From Neisseria mucosa (GTDB lineage: Bacteria > Pseudomonadota > Gammaproteobacteria > Burkholderiales > Neisseriaceae), in NCBI RefSeq assembly GCF_003044445.1, contig NZ_POWX01000012.1:18550-82549 (forward strand): DNA of 64,000 bases. The letters run 5' to 3'. Each line of letters starts with the position of its first letter. Within the stretch, counting starts at the first letter, position 1. The position numbers and the translations under genes are program-made. The notes beneath the pieces were generated by a model. That model made no database searches. It was not told where the DNA came from and saw only the letters and a list, made by a program, of their open reading frames with translations. This document shows, piece by piece, positions 15,659 to 24,619 of this stretch.

Positions 15659-15734
15659 TGGCAGGCCAAGAGGGTCTCGAACCCCCAACCCTCGGTTTTG
15701 GAGACCGATACTCTACCAATTGAGCTATTGGCCT
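15659..15734 (-). tRNA. tRNA-Trp (CCA anticodon)
   Basis: 76 bases including the encoded 3' CCA. The acceptor stem AGGCCAA pairs with TTGGCCT, and the T-loop GGTTCGA and anticodon loop CTCCAAA are clear. It lies between tuf and secE, the position seen in many beta- and gammaproteobacteria. Confidence 0.97.
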
Positions 15735-15740
15735 CTAAAC

Positions 15741-16925
15741 TTAAGCGATAACAGAAGAAACCACGCCCGCACCTACGGTACGACCACCTTCGCGAATTGC
15801 AAAGCGCAGACCTTCTTCCATAGCGATAGGTGCAATCAGTTCTACAGTGATAGCCACGTTCTCACCAGGCATAACCATTTCTACGCCTTCTTCCAAAGTA
15901 ACCGCACCGGTTACGTCGGTAGTACGGAAGTAGAATTGTGGACGGTAGTTAGCGAAGAACGGAGTATGACGACCACCCTCTTCTTTGCTCAATACGTAAA
16001 CTTCTGCTTTGAATTTGGTGTGCGGAGTGATGGTACCCGGTTTAGCCAATACTTGACCGCGTTCCACTTCTTCACGTTTGGTACCGCGCAACAATACGCC
16101 TACGTTGTCACCCGCCTGACCTTCGTCCAGCAGTTTGCGGAACATCTCAACACCGGTACAAGTGGTTTTTTGGGTTTCTTTCAGACCTACGATTTCGATC
16201 TCGTCACCAACGTGGATAACACCGCGCTCTACACGGCCGGTTACTACTGTACCACGACCGGAGATAGAGAATACGTCTTCGATAGGCAACAGGAACGGTT
16301 TGTCCACGGCACGCTCAGGAGTCGGGATGTAGCTGTCCAATGCAGCAGCCAGTTCGAAGATTTTTTCTTCGTAAGCAGCGTCGCCTTCCAAGGCTTTCAG
16401 TGCAGAACCTTGTACGATCGGGCAGTCGTCACCAGGGAAGTCGTAGCTTGACAGCAAGTCACGGATTTCCATTTCAACCAATTCCAACAGCTCGGCATCG
16501 TCAACCATGTCGCATTTGTTCATGAACACGATGATGTAAGGTACGCCCACTTGGCGGGCCAACAGGATGTGTTCGCGAGTTTGCGGCATAGGGCCGTCAG
16601 CAGCTGAACATACCAGGATTGCGCCGTCCATTTGTGCGGCACCGGTAATCATGTTTTTAACGTAGTCAGCGTGACCCGGGCAGTCTACGTGTGCGTAGTG
16701 GCGGGTTTCGGTTTCGTATTCTACGTGTGAGGTATTAATGGTAATACCGCGGGCTTTTTCTTCGGGAGCGTTGTCGATTTGGTCGTAGGCTTTTGCAGCA
16801 CCACCGAATTTTTTAGCCAAAATAGTAGTCAAAGCAGCAGTCAGAGTGGTTTTACCATGGTCAACGTGACCGATGGTGCCAACGTTTACGTGCGGTTTGC
16901 TACGTTCAAATTTTTCCTTTGCCAT
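15741..16925 (-). CDS. tuf: Elongation factor Tu, copy B
   Basis: 394 residues with GHVDHGKT at 19-26, DCPGH at 81-85 and NKCD at 136-139. It delivers aminoacyl-tRNA as a GTP complex. It is flanked by tRNA-Thr upstream and tRNA-Trp downstream, the classical tufB setting, and is probably co-transcribed with the tRNAs. It is nearly identical to the partial copy at the left edge, which suggests concerted evolution by gene conversion. Confidence 0.98.
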   Translation of the reverse strand: MAKEKFERSKPHVNVGTIGHVDHGKTTLTAALTTILAKKFGGAAKAYDQIDNAPEEKARGITINTSHVEYETETRHYAHVDCPGHADYVKNMITGAAQMDGAILVCSAADGPMPQTREHILLARQVGVPYIIVFMNKCDMVDDAELLELVEMEIRDLLSSYDFPGDDCPIVQGSALKALEGDAAYEEKIFELAAALDSYIPTPERAVDKPFLLPIEDVFSISGRGTVVTGRVERGVIHVGDEIEIVGLKETQKTTCTGVEMFRKLLDEGQAGDNVGVLLRGTKREEVERGQVLAKPGTITPHTKFKAEVYVLSKEEGGRHTPFFANYRPQFYFRTTDVTGAVTLEEGVEMVMPGENVAITVELIAPIAMEEGLRFAIREGGRTVGAGVVSSVIA

Positions 16926-16965
16926 GGCAAATTTCCTATCTTTAAAATACTGAGAAAATGGTATT

Positions 16966-17040
16966 TGGTGCCCATGGGCAGATTTGAACTGCCGGCCTCT
17001 CCCTTACCAAGGGAGTGCTCTACCCCTGAGCTACATGGGC
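16966..17040 (-). tRNA. tRNA-Thr (GGT anticodon)
   Basis: 75 bases with encoded CCA. The acceptor stem GCCCATG pairs with CATGGGC, and the anticodon loop is CTTGGTAAG. It is the third tRNA in the Tyr-Gly-Thr-tuf transcript. Confidence 0.96.
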
Positions 17041-17051
17041 CAATAGACTAT

Positions 17052-17125
17052 TGGAGCGGGTGAAGGGAATCGAACCCTCACCGTAAGCTTGGAAGGCTTC
17101 TGCTCTACCATTGAGCTACACCCGC
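17052..17125 (-). tRNA. tRNA-Gly (TCC anticodon)
   Basis: 74 bases with encoded CCA. The acceptor stem GCGGGTG pairs with CACCCGC, and the anticodon loop contains TTCCAAG. It lies between tRNA-Tyr and tRNA-Thr. Confidence 0.96.
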
Positions 17126-17161
17126 AGACTTACTGCATCAATGCTCCAACACATTGGAATT

Positions 17162-17245
17162 TGGTGGTGGGAGAAGGATTCGAACCTTCGAAGCTCTCGC
17201 AACAGATTTACAGTCTGCCCCCTTTGACCGCTCGGGAATCCCACC
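17162..17245 (-). tRNA. tRNA-Tyr (GTA anticodon)
   Basis: 84 bases with the long variable arm of a class II tRNA and encoded CCA. The acceptor stem GGTGGGA pairs with TCCCACC, and the anticodon loop is CTGTAAA. It is the first gene of the tRNA-tuf transcript. Confidence 0.96.
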
Positions 17246-17258
17246 AAAAGAGAACGCA

Positions 17259-17287
17259 AGTTTATTAGCGCCTCAGCTTTTCGTCAA
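17259..17287 (-). promoter_or_regulatory. Sigma-70 promoter of the tRNA-tuf operon
   Basis: On the minus strand, TTGACG and TAAACT are separated by exactly 17 bases, ending about 13 bases before tRNA-Tyr. A GC-rich stretch and a long AT-rich upstream tract resembling an UP element add to the match. Confidence 0.75.
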
Positions 17288-17344
17288 GCTCTTTTTTAAT
17301 TTTGTTTTTTAAAAATCACTCAATTTATTGCTTTAAAAAAGAAT

Positions 17345-18284
<940 letters not shown>

Positions 18285-18565
18285 AATTAAAACGAAATTA
18301 AAACGAATCGTCCGACAGTTTCAGACGACCTCTTAAAGAATGACAAAGCAGCCATTATACCGCAGCGTTTTTTCATTTAAGGCCGCATGAAAACAAATCT
18401 ACCCATCGCAAAAATTTATTTTTTATGATGGTAAACTTACAAAATTTTATAAATTATAAAATATTTCCTCAAATAAAAAGGTCGCTTACGTTTGCCATTA
18501 GAACTTTCCCACCGCTTTTTCAGTCTATTTGCCATAATACTTAATGAAAATATGGATGGCTGACA

Positions 18566-18787
18566 ATGCCACTTTGGAAAATTATTTTGGGTGTTTATAT
18601 CAGCGGTGTGATTGCCTTCACCGCCCACGCCCATTTTTTTGATGAATATTACCGCCACTTGGGATTGATACCGAACTTGGGACGCGGTCTGCTTTGGTTC
18701 GTCTTTTGTCTGCCCTTGATTGGCAAAACTGTCGCTTTGATAGTCAGTTTGTTCTTTCTTGCCACGTTGGTTTTCGCGAGACGTTGA
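18566..18787 (+). CDS. Small two-helix membrane protein, unknown
   Basis: 73 residues. Two hydrophobic segments, at roughly residues 3-22 and 42-69, flank a short polar stretch (FFDEYYRHLGLIPNLGRG). I do not recognise the family. It stands alone on the plus strand between rsmD and topA and ends just before an inverted DUS pair that can terminate it. The hydrophobic pattern, ATG start and terminator support a real gene; another 73-codon frame overlapping it on the minus strand looks random. Confidence 0.6.
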   Translation: MPLWKIILGVYISGVIAFTAHAHFFDEYYRHLGLIPNLGRGLLWFVFCLPLIGKTVALIVSLFFLATLVFARR

Positions 18788-18808
18788 GTCCTTTCTTAAT
18801 AAGACTGA

Positions 18809-18842
18809 AAAGGTCGTCTGAAAATTTTTTCAGACGACCTTT
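18809..18842. terminator. Bidirectional DUS-pair terminator
   Basis: Two DUS copies face each other with six bases between them and have T-runs on both sides. The hairpin lies between the end of the small membrane gene and the end of topA, which converge here. Confidence 0.8.
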
Positions 18843-18864
18843 TCTCTTTCAAACCAACCTAATC

Positions 18865-21171
18865 TCACTCTTTCGGTGCAGGCGGTTCAATCTGCTCTTT
18901 CCAACCGCATTCTTTTTGCGGGCAGACTTTTTCCACGCCCCAGCGTTTGGTGGTTTTGATGGTTAAAACCGGCCAATGGCAGTTCGGGCATTCTTCGGCG
19001 ACGGGCGGATTCCAAGTGGCGTAGTTGCAGTCGGGATAGGTGCTGCAACTGTAAAACAGTTTGCCGTAGCGGGATTTGCGTTCGACGAGGTTGCCTTTTT
19101 TACATTGCGGGCATTGGACGCCGGTGTCTTTCGGTTTTTCCAGCGGCTCGACGTGTTTGCATTTGGGGTAGTTGGCGCAGCCGATGAATTTGCTGCCGGT
19201 GCGGCTGTATTTGTACACCAGCCGTCCGCCGCATTTGGGGCACTCGCGCCCGTCGAGTTCGGCTTGTTCGGCTTCAGCTTTGGCGATGCGCTCGGCGGCT
19301 TCTTCGGCGGTTTCGTTGACGTTGCGGGTGTAGCTGCACTCTGGATAACCGGCGCAGGCAACGAAGCGGCCCATTTTGCCGAACTTGATTTGCAGTTTGT
19401 GTTCGCCGCATTTGGGGCAGGTTTCGTCGAGTTCCTGCGTGGTGAATTTGGCGCGTTCGATGCCCTCTTTTTCTTCCACTTGTTTGATGAACGGTTTCCA
19501 GAATTTGTCCATCACAGGAATCCAGCGGCGTTTGCCGTCGGCGATTTCGTCGAGCTGGTCTTCGAGTTTGGCGGTGAAGTGGTAATCGACGTACTGGGCG
19601 AAATGTTCGGTCAGGAATTTGTTGACGATGTCGCCTGTGTCGGTGGGCATGAAGCGTTTTTGCTCAAGGGTAACGTATTCGCGGTCTTTGAGCGTGGAGA
19701 TGATGCTGGCGTAGGTCGAGGGGCGGCCGATGCCGTATTCTTCGAGAGCTTTAACCAGCGTGGCTTCGTTGTAACGCGGCGGCGGGGTGGTGAAGTGTTG
19801 CTCGCCGTAGAGTTTGTCCACGGGCAATTTGTCGCCTTCGCTCATTTCGGGCAGTTTTTTGCTGTCTTCGCCTTCTTCATCGTCGCTGCTTTCTTCGTAA
19901 ACGCTGAGGAAGCCTGCGAAGGTTTGCACTTGTCCGGTTACGCGGAATACGCCTTTACCGACGGTAATATCGACGGTGGTTTGGTCGAATTTGGCGGGCG
20001 TCATCTGACAGGCGACGGTGCGCTGCCAAATCATTTGATAGAGTTTGAACTGGTCTGCGCTCAGGAAGGGTTTGACACTTTCGGGCGTGCGGTACACGGA
20101 AGTCGGACGGATGGCTTCGTGCGCTTCTTGGGCGTTTTTGGATTTGGTTTTGTATTGTTTGGCGGCACTCGGCAGATATTCTTTGCCGATTTTGTTTTCG
20201 ATGTAATGGCGGATTTCGGTTAATGCTTCATCTGCCAAATTCACGCTGTCGGTACGCATATAGGTAATCAAACCGATGGCACCCTGCCCTACGTCTATAC
20301 CTTCGTAAAGCTGCTGGGCGGTACGCATGGTGCGGTCGGTAGTGAAGCCGAGTTTGCGCACGGCATCCTGCTGCATGGTTGATGTCGTAAACGGCGCGGC
20401 GGGATTGCGGCTGCGCTTTTTCTTTTCGATGGCGGTAACGACGGCCTCTTTGCCTTCGAGTTCTTTCAACACATCGGCTTGCGCGGCTTCGTTCGGCAGG
20501 TCGAATTGTTCGAGTTTCGCGCCGTTGTATTGGACGAGTTTGGCGGTAAACTTGCTGCGGCCTTTGTGGCTGTCGAGATGCACCGTCCAATATTCCTGCG
20601 CTTCAAACGCGCGGATTTCGTTTTCGCGTTCGCAAATCAGACGCAGGGCAGGACTTTGCACACGGCCTGCACTCAAACCGCGGCGGATTTTTTTCCACAG
20701 CAACGGCGAGAGGTTGAAACCGACCAGATAGTCCAAAGCTCGGCGGGCTTGTTGCGCATCGACCAAGTCCATTTCGATTTCGCGCGGGTTGGCGACGGCA
20801 TCGAGCACGGCGTTTTTGGTGATTTCGTGGAACACGACACGCTGCGGCTTGATGTTTTTCAGGCCGCGTTTGGATTTGAGGATTTCAAAAAGATGCCAGG
20901 AAATCGCTTCGCCTTCCCTATCCGGGTCGGTTGCGAGGTAGATGTTTTCGGCTTCTTTGGCTCCCGCGACAATCGCATCGACGTGTTTGGCGTTGCGTTT
21001 GATCAGCTCGTATTTCATGGCGAAGTCGTGTTCGGGATCGACGGCACCGTTTTTGGGGACGAGGTCGCGGACGTGGCCGTAGGAGGCCAGAATTTCGAAA
21101 TCGCCGCCAAGGTATTTTTTCAGGGTTTTGGCTTTGGACGGTGATTCGACGATTAAGAGGTTTTTCGCCAT
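18865..21171 (-). CDS. topA: DNA topoisomerase I
   Basis: 768 residues starting MAKNLLIVESPSKAKTL; the frame is open further upstream but the family starts here. It relaxes negatively supercoiled DNA. The TOPRIM domain lies at the N-terminus with LATDPDREGEAISWH. The catalytic tyrosine is in the motif GLITYMRTDS. Four C-terminal four-cysteine zinc ribbons are visible, beginning CPKCGEHKL, CPKCGGRLV, CPQCKKGNL and CPNCHWPVL. It follows smg and dprA on the same strand, a conserved order in betaproteobacteria. Confidence 0.97.
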   Translation of the reverse strand: MAKNLLIVESPSKAKTLKKYLGGDFEILASYGHVRDLVPKNGAVDPEHDFAMKYELIKRNAKHVDAIVAGAKEAENIYLATDPDREGEAISWHLFEILKSKRGLKNIKPQRVVFHEITKNAVLDAVANPREIEMDLVDAQQARRALDYLVGFNLSPLLWKKIRRGLSAGRVQSPALRLICERENEIRAFEAQEYWTVHLDSHKGRSKFTAKLVQYNGAKLEQFDLPNEAAQADVLKELEGKEAVVTAIEKKKRSRNPAAPFTTSTMQQDAVRKLGFTTDRTMRTAQQLYEGIDVGQGAIGLITYMRTDSVNLADEALTEIRHYIENKIGKEYLPSAAKQYKTKSKNAQEAHEAIRPTSVYRTPESVKPFLSADQFKLYQMIWQRTVACQMTPAKFDQTTVDITVGKGVFRVTGQVQTFAGFLSVYEESSDDEEGEDSKKLPEMSEGDKLPVDKLYGEQHFTTPPPRYNEATLVKALEEYGIGRPSTYASIISTLKDREYVTLEQKRFMPTDTGDIVNKFLTEHFAQYVDYHFTAKLEDQLDEIADGKRRWIPVMDKFWKPFIKQVEEKEGIERAKFTTQELDETCPKCGEHKLQIKFGKMGRFVACAGYPECSYTRNVNETAEEAAERIAKAEAEQAELDGRECPKCGGRLVYKYSRTGSKFIGCANYPKCKHVEPLEKPKDTGVQCPQCKKGNLVERKSRYGKLFYSCSTYPDCNYATWNPPVAEECPNCHWPVLTIKTTKRWGVEKVCPQKECGWKEQIEPPAPKE

Positions 21172-21203
21172 TGTTTGTTCTCTTTTAATGTATTGGATGA
21201 TGC

Positions 21204-21254
21204 GTTTCAGACGACCTTTCTGAACAAGCTGCGTCAAAAGGTCGTCTGAAAAGG
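21204..21254 (-). repeat. Inverted DUS pair between smg and topA
   Basis: TTTCAGACGACCT and AGGTCGTCTGAAA flank about 20 bases. The pair lies right after the smg stop and upstream of topA, so it may partly terminate dprA-smg transcription. Confidence 0.55.
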
Positions 21255-21255
21255 T

Positions 21256-21711
21256 TTAATGCATGGTTGCTTTGCCGTTGAGCGCGCCCATCAGGTCGTC
21301 GCCGATTAAGACGGGCAATTCGCTTTTGTGCGCCCACAACAAGAGCAACACCAGCACTTTCGCCGTATCGAGCGTGATTTCTTCGGGCGGGATGTGCATC
21401 AGGGCGTGGATGACGATTTCGCGCTGCTCGTAAGTGATGGCGCGTTCGGCAACCAGATACTGCATCAGCCCCATGACTTCCTGCGGCAGGTTTTCCACTT
21501 CCTCGTTGCAATACACGCGCAGGGCATGGCTGTCAAACGGCGCAGCGGCGAATTCGGACGTGTTGAACAACACTTCCATCATCATCAGCGTATTGCCGAT
21601 TTCCGTTACGTCAAAACCCGCATCTTCCAACAGGCGGCCCAAATCCTCCGGCGGCGGGCAATTGTCGAAATCTTGGAAGTGTTCGATGAGATAGGCGATG
21701 ACTTCTGTCAT
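21256..21711 (-). CDS. smg: Smg family protein (DUF494)
   Basis: 151 residues, acidic, starting [14 protein letters not shown], which is typical of the Smg family found beside dprA and topA in many beta- and gammaproteobacteria. The biochemical function is not established. It starts 26 bases after the dprA stop and probably shares a transcript with it. Confidence 0.85.
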   Translation of the reverse strand: MTEVIAYLIEHFQDFDNCPPPEDLGRLLEDAGFDVTEIGNTLMMMEVLFNTSEFAAAPFDSHALRVYCNEEVENLPQEVMGLMQYLVAERAITYEQREIVIHALMHIPPEEITLDTAKVLVLLLLWAHKSELPVLIGDDLMGALNGKATMH

Positions 21712-21737
21712 GCTGGTTCCTTAATGAATGAATCGAA

Positions 21738-22958
21738 TTATGCTTTTATGCGCTGATAGCGTCCGCCCGGCAAGGCGGCGACGATGCCGTCGAGTTCGTA
21801 TTCCAGCAGTCGGGCGTAAACGTCTGCCGCCGCCCATGCGGTTTGCTGCGCCAATATATCGGGATGGACGGGGTCGTAACCCATCGCGTTCAGCAACTCG
21901 TCTTCTGACGTCGGTGCGGCAACCGTATTGGCTTGCGCCGGCTGTTTTTGGACATGAAGGTCGTCTGAAAACGGCAAAACAGGTTCAGACGACGTCTCTT
22001 TAACGGCAGTGCGTTTTTCCGTTTTTTTGTTTTTCTTATTTATAGAATATGATGGAACTGCCGCATTTTGCAATAGTCCCGGACATTCGTGAAGGATGTC
22101 GTCCAAACATTCCACCAGTTTTGCCCCGTCTTTAATCAGTTTGTGACAGCCTTTGCTGTGCGGATTATCTATCGAACCGGGTACCGCCATCACCTCCCGC
22201 CCCATCTCCGCCGCCAGCTTGGCGGTAATCAGCGAACCAGATTCCAACGCGGCTTCGACCACCAGCGTAACCTGCGACAACGCGGCAATCAGGCGGTTGC
22301 GGCGCGGGAAGTTGCCCGCAAACGGCCGCGTATCCAACGGAAACTCGCTGACAATCAATCCTTTTTCCGCGATTTCATAGGCAAGGTTTTTATTGGACGG
22401 CGGGTAAATGCGGTCTATGCCCGTTCCCCAGACGGCGATGGTGCCGCCGCCTGCCTGCAACGCGCCTTGATGGGCGGCGGTGTCGATACCCGAAGCCATG
22501 CCCGACACAATGGGAATATCCTGTTCACTCAACGCCCTGCCGAAATCTTTGGCAATCCGCATCGCCTGCGGCGTGGCATGGCGGCTGCCGACAATGGCGG
22601 CGGAAGGTTTGTGCAGCAGTTGCACGTTGCCGCGCAAGAACAAAACCGGCGGCGCGGTAATGCCCTGCGTCAACATTTCAGGAAAATCTCCGTCTTGCAG
22701 CAGCAACAAACGGCAGCCGTCCTGCGTTTCCCATTGCAACGCCGCTTCCGCAGCCTTTTGCGCCAACGCCCGTTTTTCCGCTTTGCGCCAAGATTCGGCT
22801 GCTTGCTTGTGGCGCACTATCGCGGCGATTTGCTCCGCCGGAGCATCCAGCGCGGCTTTCGCGCTGCCGAAACGTTGCAGCAGGAGCAAGAAACCCTCTG
22901 CGCCGACATAAGGCATAAACGCCAGTTGCAGCCAGGCAAGGCGGTCGTTTTCCGTCAT
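21738..22958 (-). CDS. dprA: DNA processing protein DprA
   Basis: 406 residues. DprA binds incoming single-stranded DNA in the cytoplasm and loads RecA during natural transformation. The Rossmann-like core (AIVGSRHATPQAM, SGMASGIDTAAH, FPRRNRLIAALS) spans about residues 115-290. A C-terminal winged-helix domain follows (TSEDELLNAMGY onward). The linker between them is low-complexity and contains two facing DUS copies in frame, encoding the LPFSDDLH stretch. The family is certain, and its presence fits a naturally competent organism. Confidence 0.95.
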   Translation of the reverse strand: MTENDRLAWLQLAFMPYVGAEGFLLLLQRFGSAKAALDAPAEQIAAIVRHKQAAESWRKAEKRALAQKAAEAALQWETQDGCRLLLLQDGDFPEMLTQGITAPPVLFLRGNVQLLHKPSAAIVGSRHATPQAMRIAKDFGRALSEQDIPIVSGMASGIDTAAHQGALQAGGGTIAVWGTGIDRIYPPSNKNLAYEIAEKGLIVSEFPLDTRPFAGNFPRRNRLIAALSQVTLVVEAALESGSLITAKLAAEMGREVMAVPGSIDNPHSKGCHKLIKDGAKLVECLDDILHECPGLLQNAAVPSYSINKKNKKTEKRTAVKETSSEPVLPFSDDLHVQKQPAQANTVAAPTSEDELLNAMGYDPVHPDILAQQTAWAAADVYARLLEYELDGIVAALPGGRYQRIKA

Positions 22959-22975
22959 GAATTGTGTCCCCTTGT

Positions 22976-23014
22976 TGTTTTCAGACGACCTTTGTTCGGG
23001 AGGTCGTCTGAAAG
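22976..23014 (-). repeat. Inverted DUS pair upstream of dprA
   Basis: Two facing DUS copies with about 10 bases between them, 18 bases before the dprA start. It may insulate dprA from upstream transcription. Confidence 0.55.
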
Positions 23015-23267
23015 CGGATAAATGTCAGTATTTAAAGATACAGCCGGCGAACTTTAAACCGATACAGCGTTCCCGTGCCAGCTTCCGGTTTCGTGTCCGC
23101 TCACCGTTATGAGAATGCTGCCGAACAGCCGACAGCCCGTTAGTAACTTTTGTAATATTTTTATATTCTACACGATACGGCAGAAATATCCGTTATTTGG
23201 ATGCTTGCCGCACCTTACGTCAAAAATGAGTCGGCTATACGGCAAAAGCGAACAGATTAATGGCAAA

Positions 23268-23320
23268 CAAGGTCGTCTGAAAACATACCGCGGCGTGCCG
23301 TATGCTTTCAGACGACCTTT
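23268..23320 (-). terminator. DUS-pair terminator after ntrX
   Basis: Facing DUS copies enclose an inner palindrome (CATACCGCGGCGTGCCGTATG), so the whole 50 bases can form one long hairpin. It lies 16 bases after the ntrX stop. Confidence 0.6.
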
Positions 23321-23335
23321 TATCCTACTGCCGCC

Positions 23336-24619
23336 CTACTCTTCTGCTTTTTCCGCTGTGCTGCGGCGGGAAACGCTGATGCCTAATTGTTTGAGTTTGC
23401 GGTAGAGGTGCGTGCGCTCCAAGCCGACTTTTTGGGCGACGCGGCTCATGTTTTGCCCCTCTTGGGCAATGTGGTATTCGAAATAGCGGCGTTCCAATTC
23501 TTCACGCAGTTCGCGCAAAGGCATATTGAAGTTGAAACCGCCGACGATTTCGGTAGCGACTGTCGCCCGTTTTTGCCCCAATGCGGCAACGACCGCCTGC
23601 TCGTGGACTTCTTGTCCGTCCGCTTCCAGCATCAGGTTTTTCACGACGCTGCGGAGCTGGTCGAAATTGCCCGGCCAGTTGTATTGGCACAGGACGGTCA
23701 GTGAGCCGTTGCTGAATTTGACGGGCTGGATTTTTTCGCTGTCCGCCAATTCGGTCATAACTTGGTTGACCAAGAAGGCGATGTCTTCGGATTGGCTGCG
23801 CAACGGCGGGATGCTGATGACGTTGCCGGAAAGCAGTTCGGACAACTTGGCATCGGCTATGGCGTCTGCCGGGCTTTCATCGGCGGCATGGCTGCCGGCG
23901 ACGATGACGCGCACGTTGTAACGGTCTGCCTTGCCGAGGATGAAACTGATGCCGTTTTGGATGTTTTTGCTGTACTGCGCGGCATCACCGAGATAGAGCG
24001 TGCCGCCCGATGCTTTTTGCAGCAGTTCCAAAGGCGCATCGGCAATGAGTTCGACGCGGCTGAGTCCGACCCAAGGCGTGCCGCTTTTGTGGAAATAGCG
24101 GGCAACGATTTCAAACGGCGAACCGGTTTCGCCGCTGAGCAGCACGGGGCCGCTTTTTTTCACGGCAGGCTCAAGTTGTTGCTTGAATTCTTGAATGGCG
24201 GGGCTGTTGCCGAGTTTATCGAAGGACAAGCCCGCCGCCATCTGCATTTCGCCGTGTTTGAGGGCGCGGTCGACGGTAGAGAGCAGCTTTTGCAGGGCAA
24301 TCGGTTTTTCCAGAAAGTCGAGCGCGCCGATTTTGGTGGCTTCGACGGCGGTGTCGATGCTGGCGTGTCCGCTCATCATCACCACGGGCATGTTGAGCTG
24401 TCCGTTTTTCGCCCACTCTTTGAGCAGGGTAATCCCGTCGCAGTCGGGCATCCAGATGTCCAACAACACCATGGCGGGACGGGTCTGGTGGCGCAGTTGG
24501 CGCGCCTCTTCGGCGTTCTCCGCCAAAGCCACGGAATAACCTTCGTCTTGGAGGATTTCCGAGAGCAAGTCACGGATACCTACTTCGTCATCTACAATTA
24601 AAATATCACTGCTACGCAT
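23336..24619 (-). CDS. ntrX: NtrX-type response regulator with degenerate AAA+ domain
   Basis: 427 residues. The receiver domain (1-125) keeps the acidic pocket (DDE near residue 10), the phospho-acceptor Asp in LLDIWMPD and the Lys in EKPI. The C-terminus has a Fis-type helix-turn-helix (MSRVAQKVGLERTHLYRKL). The central domain is eroded: Walker A reads GETGSPFE instead of GETGTGKE, Walker B reads LYLGDA instead of LFLDE, and the GAFTGA loop that contacts sigma-54 is missing. It therefore probably binds DNA without activating sigma-54. It overlaps ntrY by eight bases. Confidence 0.88.
   Translation of the reverse strand: MRSSDILIVDDEVGIRDLLSEILQDEGYSVALAENAEEARQLRHQTRPAMVLLDIWMPDCDGITLLKEWAKNGQLNMPVVMMSGHASIDTAVEATKIGALDFLEKPIALQKLLSTVDRALKHGEMQMAAGLSFDKLGNSPAIQEFKQQLEPAVKKSGPVLLSGETGSPFEIVARYFHKSGTPWVGLSRVELIADAPLELLQKASGGTLYLGDAAQYSKNIQNGISFILGKADRYNVRVIVAGSHAADESPADAIADAKLSELLSGNVISIPPLRSQSEDIAFLVNQVMTELADSEKIQPVKFSNGSLTVLCQYNWPGNFDQLRSVVKNLMLEADGQEVHEQAVVAALGQKRATVATEIVGGFNFNMPLRELREELERRYFEYHIAQEGQNMSRVAQKVGLERTHLYRKLKQLGISVSRRSTAEKAEE

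Noticed and set aside
18437..18658. 73-codon minus-strand frame overlapping the small membrane protein
   Set aside because: No hydrophobic or domain pattern and no ribosome-binding site; the opposite frame is better supported.
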